Assembly (NCBI RefSeq): GCF_964340395.1
Contig: NC_135570.1
Location: 556,001-620,000, forward strand
DNA length: 64,000 nucleotides
Direction: 5' to 3'
Source: Glandiceps talaboti
Lineage: Eukaryota; Hemichordata; Enteropneusta; Spengelidae
In this document: positions 35,401 to 46,000 of the stretch, in pieces
How positions within the stretch are numbered: position 1 is the first letter of the stretch
Layout: the number at the start of each line of letters is the position of its first letter
Translations under genes and position numbers: made by a program
Notes under the pieces: model-generated
What the model saw: the letters and a program-made list of their open reading frames with translations, nothing else
What the model was told of the DNA's origin: nothing
Databases searched by the model: none

Positions 35401-38400
35401 GCTATCACAGGTACCAAGTATTTTCATTGTATTGTATTTCTTTTTTGTAGCAAATGACAAATTTACAAATGGCAGCTCAGAGACAGAGAGCCCTAGCACT
35501 AATGTGTAGAGTGTATGTTGGATCAATTAACTTTGAACTAAGGGAAGACACTATCAAACAGGCCTTTCTACCATTTGGACCAATCAAGAACATCAATTTA
35601 TCCTGGGATCCAGTCACGATGAAACACAAAGGGTTTGCCTTTGTAGAGTATGAGTTACCAGAAGCAGCTCAGTTAGCCTTAGAACAAATGAATGGTGTTA
35701 TGATTGGAGGCAGAAATATCAAGGTGAGTCTCTCAATTGTGCTTCATATATAATCTCAAGGGTATTACCATTAGATAGGCAATCATCAGATACAGTTTGA
35801 AAGTTGTGTTGCAAGCTTACCTGATAACACTGTCCCTCTTAAGGGTCTTGGTCATTGCCCAGTTTATGCCTTCATTGCATGCAACCAACTGTCTTGTAAG
35901 ATGGATTGCTAAACATGTATGTATATTGGAAATAGAAAAACAATGTTATTCTATGATGTTATTCTATGTTGTCTTAACTAATGTGTATTTTGTCTATAGG
36001 TTGGACGTCCCAGTAATATGCCACAAGCACAACCCATCATAGATCAAATCATGGAAGAAGCCAAACAATACAATCGGATATTTGTATCCTCAGTTCACCA
36101 AGATTTATCGGAAGAAGATATAAAGAGGTAAGAAAATACTATCTTTATTGTCATTCTCAGTACTGGAAATAGAATTTGACCACGTAGACGCACCATAAAA
36201 ATATCAATTTATTTATTTGATATCTTGGTTGACATGATTTTTGTTGCATACTTTATACATTTATTACTACCACTGATTGTTATATGTTGTAATATTCTTT
36301 CTAGGTATACTTTGATATTTACTATTTCATTATTTTCTCTCTATTTCAGTGTGTTTGAAGCTTTTGGAAAGATCAAAATATGTACGCTGGTGCCAGACAC
36401 TGTCCCTACAAAACACAAGTAAGTTGGTATTTTGTTGTGATGTCTTTTTTGACTTCCTTGAGAAATAACATTCAGGTAATTTATAGAGTGCCTGTCTCTA
36501 ATACAACATCAAGTTCCGTAGTCTGTCAGATACAGACATTCGTGCCACGCTATCAGCCAGTACTTGTAGTTAAGAAGCCTGATAAGCCTGAACAACGTAT
36601 CGTACAGTCTACAAGTTCTGAGGTTCTGTAAAGTTAGAAGGACAGTAAAGTATAGTTATTTTGGAACTGTAAATTAAAAATGAATGTGACATTTCAATCA
36701 GTCTCAAACAGACTTTGATCGCATTAAGTCATGTTAGACTGGTTGAAATATCACACTTGTTTCTAATTTACCAATCCAAAGTAAGCACATTTTACTGTCC
36801 TATTAAATTTGGGAACTATTTACCATTATATTAATATTGTAGTCTAGTTCCTATACTGTATCGTTACAATTAAACGTCCACTCACATAGTCTAGTTCCTG
36901 TACTGTATCGTTACCATTAAATGTCCACTCACACAGTTGGTATCCAGACTATTAATATTGTGTCTTTTCTTTTCTTTCTCCACAGAGGTTATGGCTTTAT
37001 AGAATATGAAACAAATCAATCAGCACAAGATGCGATAGCTTCTATGAATTTATTTGACTTGGGAGGGCAGTATCTAAGGGTTGGCAGGGTAAGTAAACAC
37101 ACATTCCTAGGCCATTCTGGATTCTGTCATTTAAGTGGCCAAATATCTTTTCTGTTTCAACAAAATTAATGTTATAGTGAAAATAGATTTTATCAATAGT
37201 TTCTTTTATCCCCTGTATATGAAATCTGAGTATAACAGATAAAGAATGTACAATGTTCATATGTTCAGAAAAATTCTTGCAATTCAAACCATATCTGGAA
37301 ATTCCTGGAGTATGTGGAATATTCCATAGTAATGCCACTCAAGTAACATTATTTTATGGAATGCTCAGCTGTGAAAAATTTCAAGTTGCTTAAGTAATAC
37401 ATATTTAGTTGTGATAAGTCAAATGGCAATGTGTTAGTTAGCAAGATCTGAAAAATATGGCAATGTGTTTGTATGTTCTCCAAAATATTCCTTGTAACCT
37501 AACAAAATGTTGATACAGGTATAAATCTTGGGAGTTCAAGTAAAACACTAGTTGTACAACCAGTGTAATAAATAGAGTTGTGTTGTATTCATTTCTAGGC
37601 AATAACACCACCTAATCAACAAAGTGCACAGATACCTGCCGGTCCAAGTGGACTTCCACCAGCAGCTGCAGTAGCTGCTGCAGCAGCCACAGCCAAAATA
37701 CAGGTGAGATAATCATATGTAGTAGTCATACAGTAGCACTGTTTTGAAATGTTTTACTGCTGGTGGTGCACCAACTGTAGATAGGTCACAGCCACATTCG
37801 CTTTGCAGTTGTTGTCAATAATGTTCGTGATAGCGTGTTCAGGGGATGTGGTACACGATCTAGTGAAAGTACTTAAAAGTTCTTGTCTTCAAAAATAGTA
37901 CTATATAGTGTGTAGAAATATATTGTTTGCATTCAGAGTTTAAAAACAAAATAATCTTTAGCAATATTGCAATGATAGTCAGAGTCAACTTTGTCTTCTG
38001 AAATTACTTACGCTGGATTGCATGCCGCGGCATGTACTATCATGAACGTGATGGATTATAATCACAAAACTGAAGTGGTTGAGACCTACCTAGAGTGGGT
38101 GTGTTGTCAGTGGCAAAACATTTCAAAATAGGACTATACAGCGTTTTATTCACTGGAACTATTTGGAAAGTTGCCATAATTGTTCTTTACTATAAACTAC
38201 TGTGGACAACATTATTCATAGTTTGATTGTAAATGCAATGCAGTTATAGAAGAAGGTGGAGTGTAAAAATTAACTCATAAGTTACATCAGTTGTAATGGC
38301 TGCGCAGTAAAAAAGCACAGAGAACATAATTACAGTTAACTTCTTACTCTGAAATGTTACTGAAAACACCAAAGTATATATCGTGTGTCTTTCTGATAAC

Positions 38401-40654
38401 CAGTCATTACTGATAACATTATGTACTATTTGATTCCAGGCATTAGATGCTGTAGCTGGTACACTAGGAGCACCAGGACTTGGAGGACAGACTATGAATG
38501 TACAAGGTCTTGGTGCACCAAGTCTTTTAACAGGAAATACAGGTGTAGCTCCAAATCTTGCGGCATCAGCTTTGTTACCCCAAGCTGTTCTAGCAGCCAC
38601 TGCACCTGGTATTATCACAGGTAAGATATATTACAAGTTTCATTCCAAATTTTGTTGCTGTACAGTTTTGTATCGTCACACTCAGTTGAACTTACTAGAA
38701 TTATGGTGAGATTTTAGCATGTTAATGGCCCATACTCAGTCTCAGATCAATATACTTGTGTTCTAGTAGGCTTCTAACATGTCAACTCAGTAAAGTCATA
38801 GTGAGCTTTTAGTGTATCCTGTGTCATGTATACAGCAACCCTTAGTGTTGGACATTAAACAAGGCATTCCAGTACCATGGGCACAGTTGTATGAACAAGT
38901 ATGAAAGACAAGTGTTGTAATTCTACTTTCTTTGTCTGTCTGTGTGTGTGTGAATTGTCTTCAGGTGTAACACCTGCCAAGAATGTGATGTCAGCAATTG
39001 CACTAGCCAATACAGTAATGGCAAGTCAAGAGAAGAAAATGAAAGAAGAGGAGGAAAAGAAGGAAATTGAGCTGCCTCAAACTCTCAGTGAACAAGAAAA
39101 CGTGTCAATATCTGGTAGCAGTGCCAGACACATGGTCATGCAAAAATTACTTCGGAAAACAGAGGTAAGTGTGTAACTTTCACTTATGTTTGGTACTAAC
39201 ATACAATGGGTTTCAATTTAACTATAATATGTGTTTTTAAATGTAGAACATGAAGAGAGGTCCTACACTCCTCAAAATCCTTTTAAGTGGGAAAATTTCA
39301 AACCAATTGTGGAAAGTCTAGGAAAAGCATAATACCTTGTAAGAACTTGTTGAATAATGATATCGTTAAGTAAAGAAATGTAGAAAATTCCCTGTCATAA
39401 ACTTTATTTCAGGAAGACAAATGACATTCTAATGATGAGTTAGTTGTGCTACAGAATACTCATGAAAATGAATTTAGTTAGTCACGAAAAACTCTGGAAA
39501 ATGACTGAAATTCTCAGGATGAAATCTTCTAAATTTTCAGTACCTTGAAGTACGTGAATCCCATGATATTAAAATAAGTCAAAATTTACAATAACAGAAT
39601 CTAGAATACAGTGTGACTATAACAAAAATTGTATTTAAATAAGTATTGGGTTGTGTAGGCAAGTCTCAGTGTCAATACAACATACAAGTCAGGTAGCAAT
39701 AATATACATTTGTTTTGATTTCAGTCACGAGTTATGGTTTTACGGAACATGGTGACAGTAGATGATTTAGATGATGAACTTGAAGGTGAAGTAACAGAGG
39801 AATGTGGAAGGTATGGTGCTGTCAGCAGAGTTGTTATTTATCAAGAGAAACAAGGAGAAGAAGAAGATGCTGATGTCATTGTCAAACTTTTTGTAGAGTT
39901 TTCACTAGCAAGTGGTAAGTAGAGTAGTCAATACAATGATATAACCATGTGACACTTGAGTGTGGTATACTCGATCTCAAAGTGATACTGATTAAGAGCT
40001 ATCTGTGACCATTCAGATTTCTGTATTTGAAGGTCCTGAAAAGGATATTTTCATTTGTGCCAGATAATGTTTGAGTTAACAATCACATTGATCAGCAATA
40101 AATTAAACAAAAAACACCCGAGTCAAGTGAAATACGCAGTTGTCAAGTTGTACAATACAGTGTTGTCAGGTCATACAAATGTAGACTATATTGCAGTGAA
40201 AATATTTCAATAGAAATTATATTGTTCATGGTTCTAAGCAGCCATAAAGATCCACTTGTTATTTCTGTTTATGTAATACGAGGCTAGTGAGGTAGTTACA
40301 TAAACAGATCAATGACTTGATATTTCGTACTAGGTTCCAAGAATCAGATAAGACAGAGAATAGAGTCACTTTGGAATGGTAAATTTTGAAACAAATATGA
40401 TTTCTGTCCTTCTATAAACCTTGGGCTATCTACTGTAGCCGTTGATCACTTCTTGACATAAACTGACGTGTAAATGTCTGTCAAACTGGCAGACATTGTC
40501 AGTTTTCTTTGATTATTCTCTGAACATATTTCATCTTTTTGCAGAGGCAGAAAAAGCTATAGAGTCACTAAATGGGAGATGGTTTGGTGGCCGACTAGTT
40601 GGAGCAGAAACCTATGATCAAGTCAAGTTTGATTCCAATGATCTGTCAGGATAG
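29402..40654 (+). CDS. PUF60: PUF60 poly(U)-binding splicing factor, 12 coding exons
   Basis: Exons: 29402-29464, 31187-31256, 34766-34980, 35451-35723, 36000-36127, 36350-36418, 36986-37088, 37599-37703, 38440-38620, 38965-39164, 39725-39914, 40545-40654. They total 1707 nt, a 568-residue protein plus stop, close to the roughly 560 residues of human PUF60. Phases agree at all 11 junctions. Order: conserved helix [19 protein letters not shown] (about aa 94-112), RRM1 (about 135-212, [13 protein letters not shown] and KGFAFVEYE), RRM2 (about 232-308, [12 protein letters not shown] and KGYGFIEYE), an Ala/Gly/Pro-rich linker, the motif [18 protein letters not shown], then a C-terminal UHM (about 472-568) with its Arg-Trp-Phe motif in [11 protein letters not shown]60 is nuclear, binds uridine-rich 3' splice-site tracts and works with U2AF in recognising the branch region; the UHM binds ULM tryptophan motifs of splicing factors. 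Start at 29402 was chosen because exon 1 is open, ends in a consensus donor and joins in frame. Exon 2 itself begins with ATG, so an internal start at 31187 is possible. Confidence 0.95.
29465..31186 (+). other. PUF60 intron 1
   Basis: It starts gtatgt and ends tttacag. The first 300 bases are relatively CpG-rich. A poly-C run lies at 29892-29902. The 72-residue frame at 30928-31146 has no clear homology. Confidence 0.6.
31257..34765 (+). other. PUF60 intron 2
   Basis: It contains a 33-bp repeat, three copies, at about 33508-33600 (cataatgtttcacaggccac). I saw no other exon or RNA gene. Confidence 0.55.
34990..35065. repeat. about 40-bp direct repeat x2 just after PUF60 exon 3
   Basis: gtcatgaatttacaactcgt then caaaatacatgtgtgtttg is repeated with small changes. 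Confidence 0.8.
36487..36631 (+). other. possible alternative terminal exon in the PUF60 RRM2 intron
   Basis: After exon 6 (ends AA at 36418), a pyrimidine-containing stretch and ttatag at 36481-36486 could act as an acceptor. Joined in phase it reads [19 protein letters not shown]... for 48 codons, ending in TAA at 36629-36631. The composition ([20 protein letters not shown]) looks more protein-like than the surrounding AT-rich intron. ATTAAA occurs at 36673-36678 as a possible polyadenylation signal. The product would end inside RRM2 and lack the UHM. No transcript evidence is available. Confidence 0.3.
36639..36801. mobile_element. 163-bp MITE-like inverted repeat in the PUF60 RRM2 intron
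   Basis: The left arm starts aggacagtaaag and continues with tgacatttcaatcagtct. It pairs with the right arm, which ends cattttactgtcct; the arms are about 65 nt. It starts 8 bp after the stop of the candidate alternative exon. Confidence 0.7.
37089..37598 (+). other. PUF60 intron 7
   Basis: No repeat or regulatory structure recognised. Confidence 0.5.
37704..38439 (+). other. PUF60 intron 8
   Basis: A 14-bp perfect palindrome catgccgcggcatg lies near 38020-38033; otherwise nothing seen. Confidence 0.5.
39165..39724 (+). other. PUF60 intron 10
   Basis: Nothing recognised beyond splice sites (gtaagt...gatttcag). Confidence 0.5.
39915..40544 (+). other. PUF60 intron 11 with a hairpin
   Basis: tctgtttatgtaa near 40264 is the exact reverse complement of ttacataaacaga ending near 40308; 13-bp stem, 19-nt loop. 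Confidence 0.55.
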
Positions 40655-41710
40655 ATTAAACAGACAGCTCTCCAAAAAAAGACACTTCATAGACTATTGT
40701 GAAGTCTAACTACCTTCCTATGGTTGAAAGCCAATCAATGAACTTTGCAGATCATGAATGGTAACTTCAAGTTCAAGGACAAATGTCAGCCACATTGATC
40801 AACTTCATGACAGCTTCCATGGATATTATGACAACGCAACTTTAAAAAAAAAGCCAAAAAAAAAGAGAGGAAAACTTCAAGACTGGAATTTGAAAAACTC
40901 CAGCTGTAATGTGTAAAATAACATAAAAGTTCACGTCTGAAGTTTGGTATGTCTTAACCTTCTAAATTGACAATCCCCAAACTGACATTTGTAGAAGTAT
41001 GGTGATGGTTCATTTTTTCTGACAAAGCAACAATGCTATATTTACTGTCAATAGTCATTTATATGAAATATCAGGTTCTACATTTGGCTGGTGTTGCCTT
41101 GAATCCAAGCTGTCTTGTTTGATAGAAATGAAATGAACTCTAGCTAATATTGGTCTTAAACAAGTGTCAATGTTGGTTTGACTGTAAAAATGTCTTTAGA
41201 TTCTACCATTACTGTACAGATTTGCACTTGATGAAATGCATAAATAAACCTTGACAGAATGTAGAGATATTTGTAAGTCGTATATTTCAGGTGTTCAAAT
41301 ATTCACAAAAGCAAAAGAAAAGGACTGTTGTCATGCCAGAAAATAAACAAGCATGGCATGCAGAGGTTAGGGGTGCTATTTAAATTGATAAAGAATAGGT
41401 GTTGACACTGTTACTAATGTTGCCTTAGATCTATTCTGTTATTTAAGTAATAATTCTGTCTTATTATAGTGAATTCATGAAAACTACAATTGTGGATAAA
41501 TTGTTAGTTCACACTTTCTACATTTTTGAATCACTCTTAACAAACCAACAAACCTATCTTATATTACGAACAAACAAACAAGCCTGTTACAAACCAACCT
41601 ACCTATGTTATATTTTTAGAGGTTTTCCCTTGCATCAATAAAGCTGCCAGAATTTTGTTTATGTTTATGTTTATATTTTGTTATGTGTTCAATAAACGAT
41701 GTGACGCTAC
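40655..41710 (+). other. probable PUF60 3' UTR
   Basis: Possible polyadenylation signals: AATAAA near 41243, 41635 and 41691. Which is used cannot be told from sequence. Confidence 0.45.
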
Positions 41711-41868
41711 TTTTGATATGACCCCTATATCAACAAAGTAGTATGCATTCTTTATGATAGACAACTATTTTATCTAGTCAATAAATCAATAAATATGTAT
41801 ACCTTGTATGTTGTCATTGCACTTGTGTTGATATATCTATTGAAATGTATGTAACATCTCCATATAGC

Positions 41869-42045
41869 ATCACAGGGAGCTCAGGCTCAGTTAGTTTTAT
41901 TTACAAATACAAACAAATAAATAAACAAGTAAACACAAACAAAAACAAGTTAACAAACAAACAAAATAAACCGACAAATGAGTAGATACATACATGAGTA
42001 AACGACAACAAACAAACAAAACTAACAGCCTGAGCTCCCTGTGAT
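41869..42045. mobile_element. MITE-like inverted repeat downstream of PUF60
   Basis: atcacagggagctcaggct (41869-41887) is the exact reverse complement of agcctgagctccctgtgat (42027-42045). Pairing continues inward through gttagtttt/aaaactaac. The centre is A-rich (acaaacaaa). Confidence 0.72.
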
Positions 42046-42445
42046 AGCATTGGTAGGTTTATGTACATGTATACCCAACATTATCATTTGGTAACCCTGG
42101 AAACAAAAGGGGGAATATGGTAAAACTTGCATACATATATACCGGCTGTGTATAGAAGATAAGACCTACACTGCAGTGTTTAATATATATATACATATAA
42201 AACCTTGGTCTCGTGTATTTTGTTCTTGGTGTACAATTGTATATACAAATGTTATCGTGTGTGTGATGTCATTGGTGTATATACAAATGCTATACTAGTA
42301 TTTTGTTTGTTCTTGATGAATATACAAAACAAGATTCTCCAACAACTCAATGGCCTCTAATTTTTCTATACTGTGTAGAGATAGTACATGTATAATCACA
42401 CAGGTGTAATACTGGTGGCGTCCTTTCTTGTCCATCACCCAATTT

Positions 42446-42725
42446 GATAGGTAAAGCTACACTGGAACACATTTTGGGGGGTAATATTGTACTTGAATAT
42501 TATTGACTCGCCTGTGGTTGGATGCAATTTTTTGTAGCTGTATACATGGTATGGTAGAATGAATCTGATTTTTGGGGCCTGGTCGATAGGTAAAGCTACA
42601 CTGGAACACATTTTGGGGGGTACCGTAATATTGTACTTGAATATTATTGACTCGCCTGTGGTCGAACATACTTTTTCGTAACTGTATACATGGTATGGTA
42701 GAATGAATCTGATTTTGGGGGCCTG
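42446..42725. repeat. 138-bp tandem duplication
   Basis: Two near-identical copies beginning gataggtaaagctacactgg; the second starts at about 42584. Short minus-strand frames come from it. Confidence 0.9.
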
Positions 42726-42870
42726 ATTGAAGTAACCAATTACAACCATATGTCAGTGTGTGATGTGCTGATCACCCATTCCCCAGCAAGAGATTTAGTT
42801 AGATTTTTGGTAGAATTTGTCCATTTGGACAACACAACAGAGAGATCATAGAAAACAAGCCGACATGTAT
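42722..42870 (+). repeat. dispersed repeat, copy 2
   Basis: Colinear with 2815-2960 in the same orientation. It lies about 200 bp upstream of the start codon of the SRSF7-like gene. Confidence 0.5.
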
Positions 42871-43024
42871 TGTTCCTAGCTTATCAATGTGCCCAGCATA
42901 GGATTCTATCATCTGGTTACATGTAACATGTTGAATGGGCCTCACGAATATGAACGACATCCTTGCACAATTGCAATGCACTGTGGGATAGCAACCACGA
43001 CGACGCAGTTCCGAAGCGTCATTC

Positions 43025-43037
43025 GTCCGCCATTTTG
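43025..43037 (-). promoter_or_regulatory. YY1-type motif at the SRSF7-like gene start
   Basis: gtccgccattttg is the complement of CAAAATGGCGGAC, matching the YY1 core AANATGGCGG. It lies 17 bp before the start codon, a position typical of YY1 sites near metazoan transcription starts. Confidence 0.45.
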
Positions 43038-43054
43038 TTGCAGGTAAAGCAAAC

Positions 43055-46000
43055 ATGTCTGAATTCGACAGAACTTACGGTGGATATCGGATATTTGTTG
43101 GTGATCTCGGGCCGCGGGTCGGTAAATATGAATTAGAGAGAGAATTCGAATACTATGGGCCTTTAATCAATGTCTGGGTTGCCAGGTAAGTACAAGACAG
43201 CGAATTTGTTTATCGTTCGACTTTCAAGCCTTTCACAGGAACCGAAACCACACAGACAAGGAAGAAACTTAAATTGGCTGTTGTGACTCTTGCCTAAGTA
43301 CATTTTATTAATTGGTACATTATTTAATAGACTTCAGCAAACCTACACAAACGGTGTTTGACAGAAGTGAGAATTTTCACGATTTAAGTTGGTGTTATTA
43401 AAAGTATTATAATTATTCACAATAGTTTTGAGGAAGGTGGAAATGTGATAAGCATCGAAAGCTGACGCGACGCCACATTGTAGTAACACCACCAATCGTT
43501 CACAAGTTCCAAGAATATTGCAGCCAAGCACAATGTTATCATGATGGAAGTAGAAATTCAGCTCTAGTATAACATCGGAGATAAAGAGATACTGTGTCGC
43601 TAGTACGAGTACTGCAACATGTGTATAACTTAGTGATGATTGCGAGTGGTGTATGGTGGGGGTTTGCTTCGTACTCGAGGAGTAAATGACCCAGTTTTTG
43701 TAACCACACGTCCGTCCGTGATTGGTCAAACACAGCTGAAACCTTTTCCAAATCGTAGTTCCTCCTGTCCAGATCTGACAGTTTATCAACAGTAACATGG
43801 GAACATGTGATCTCGACCACAGGCACTTGAATCAATCTGTAAAGACTGCACTGTATATGTTGGTTGTTTTTTTAAATGTATAGTAAAATAATTATTTACT
43901 ATACATTAAAAAAACAAAACAAACAGATTGATTCGATCGAGTGCCTGTGCATGTGATCTCAACCAAACATTTCAAATTGGTACATCTGTATTCAATCAAT
44001 CTTTATTATACACTAGCAGAGTGTGGTATGGTAGGGTAGTACAAATTATGTAAAAAAACAAAATGTGTACAAGGCTCACAATTGACAAGCATAAAAAAGT
44101 ATACAAGCCAACTTTGATCTGTTTTATGGAGCTAATATTGTTTAGGCTTAGACCAGGCAAGGGTTCAAGATGTATAATTCCCATGTTTGGTTATTTCCCA
44201 CAATTCCTCATGTCAAGTGTACAGCAGCCCTCTTACGATATAAGCCAAATTTACCACCGATTTGTATTACTCTGTTTACTTTTATATATAACTAGATCAA
44301 CATATATATGTAGTAGCTAGGTAGTTTTAGAACTAAAGAAAAAATAATGAAAGAAAAAAACTGTTTCAAAAATGATTTTGACTCAGTGTGGTGCACATGA
44401 TATGCAAAATCAGTCTGTTTATGTATGTTATCAGGAATGTATTTGTTTATACATCCCGGATTCCCTGATGTTATCACGAGTGTGAAGCTACCATCATATT
44501 CACTTTCAAAAGTTGACCCCTAAGCTCAATCTCAATATGATGATGGCTTCACACGTTCATCATCAGATTCGAAGTCTTCCGAATGGGTACGAATGCGAGT
44601 TCGGCAAATCACATGAAACCGTCATTGGCAGGTTGAAATCATGCCATTGTGATTACTTTTCACTTGAATTGCATGGATTTGCATGCTCGCTTTTTATTTT
44701 TGCCAGAGTATCCAATTTGCGCCATGAATTACTGTTGTCATGGACCATTATTTTTTAACAGCAGCAAGTTCGAATCTGTTGATGACAGTCCGCTTGTTGG
44801 TGGTTTCTCTACTCACATCGACGAGCGAACTTCATGGAAAGGTAAATATATCAGGCGAGTTGATTTCTTACATTAGCTTTCATAAGATCAGTTGTTTCTT
44901 GGCAAAAACATTCGTGGTCTAAGCCTTTCGTCATGATCGAGGTCTCATCACGGAAAGTAGTTGTACTTACAATTCGGGTTGCAATACTCCCATCTTTGTT
45001 TTTGTTTACAAGCAAATATTACATGTAGTGATTGATATACAAATGTACTAATACTATACTTGTAATTGTTCAGTTCCTCCCAGTGTTTTGGCCGTAACTA
45101 ATAGTTACTATTAGGATTAACCTATATGAAAGGAGCCAGCTGGTCCTTCATGTAATTATCTGAACATACCTACAACTTGAAAAGTATTGTATTTTGTCAA
45201 TGTATGTTGATTCACAGACAGTGGAGCACTGTTTATGGTTGATTGTTGCTCTACATGTTACCATTAAAGTTCCACATACGTGATAACCACTTGTCAGTAT
45301 TATTATGTGTACGTCTACGATCATAAAGTTACATTGTAATGATTCCATTTTGTAACCGCAAACAACATAAACATGATTTCTTCTTTTTGGTGCTACTACA
45401 TTAGGTGGTGAAAACCCAATGATAAGAACAATGCTACAACTCAAACTGAACTTCCTGTTTTTGTATCTGCTCACATGAATGAATTATTTTCATTCATAGC
45501 ATAGAATGATTTTGATAAATTAATCAAAAAGATTTTAACACATAGATAATACCTCTGAACTGTTCGACTGTAATTCTTGTATGCTTTGGAATCTAACTCA
45601 TCACCAAGCAGTTTCATAGCACACATTTGCACTTTTTCACATTTTTCAACACTTGACTGAAGTATTAGAATGACAGAAGAATACCATGAAATCCACATCA
45701 TATGATAAACATACAAATTATTACATTATACAAGATTTCTGATACTAATGTGGCTATTGTATTGGTGTACCCTTATTTTATACTTACTTTGATAAAAGTT
45801 TTGCATTTCAAATATCATTATCCTTATTTTTGTAGAATCACTCAATGGCATGTTCTAAACAAAACTCTATGTACATATTTAATCAATAATCATCTGATAA
45901 CGTTCCATGCTGAAATATATGATAAGGAACAACTACCGTGAATAACCTGATAATGAGAAAGGAAGTTCATGTACATTTTTATTATATGTCACATATGTTG

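Noticed and set aside
43343-43835. Minus-strand frames of 98 and 151 codons in intron 1 of the SRSF7-like gene
   Set aside because: Overlapping frames with no recognised domain; may be chance or an old transposon fragment.
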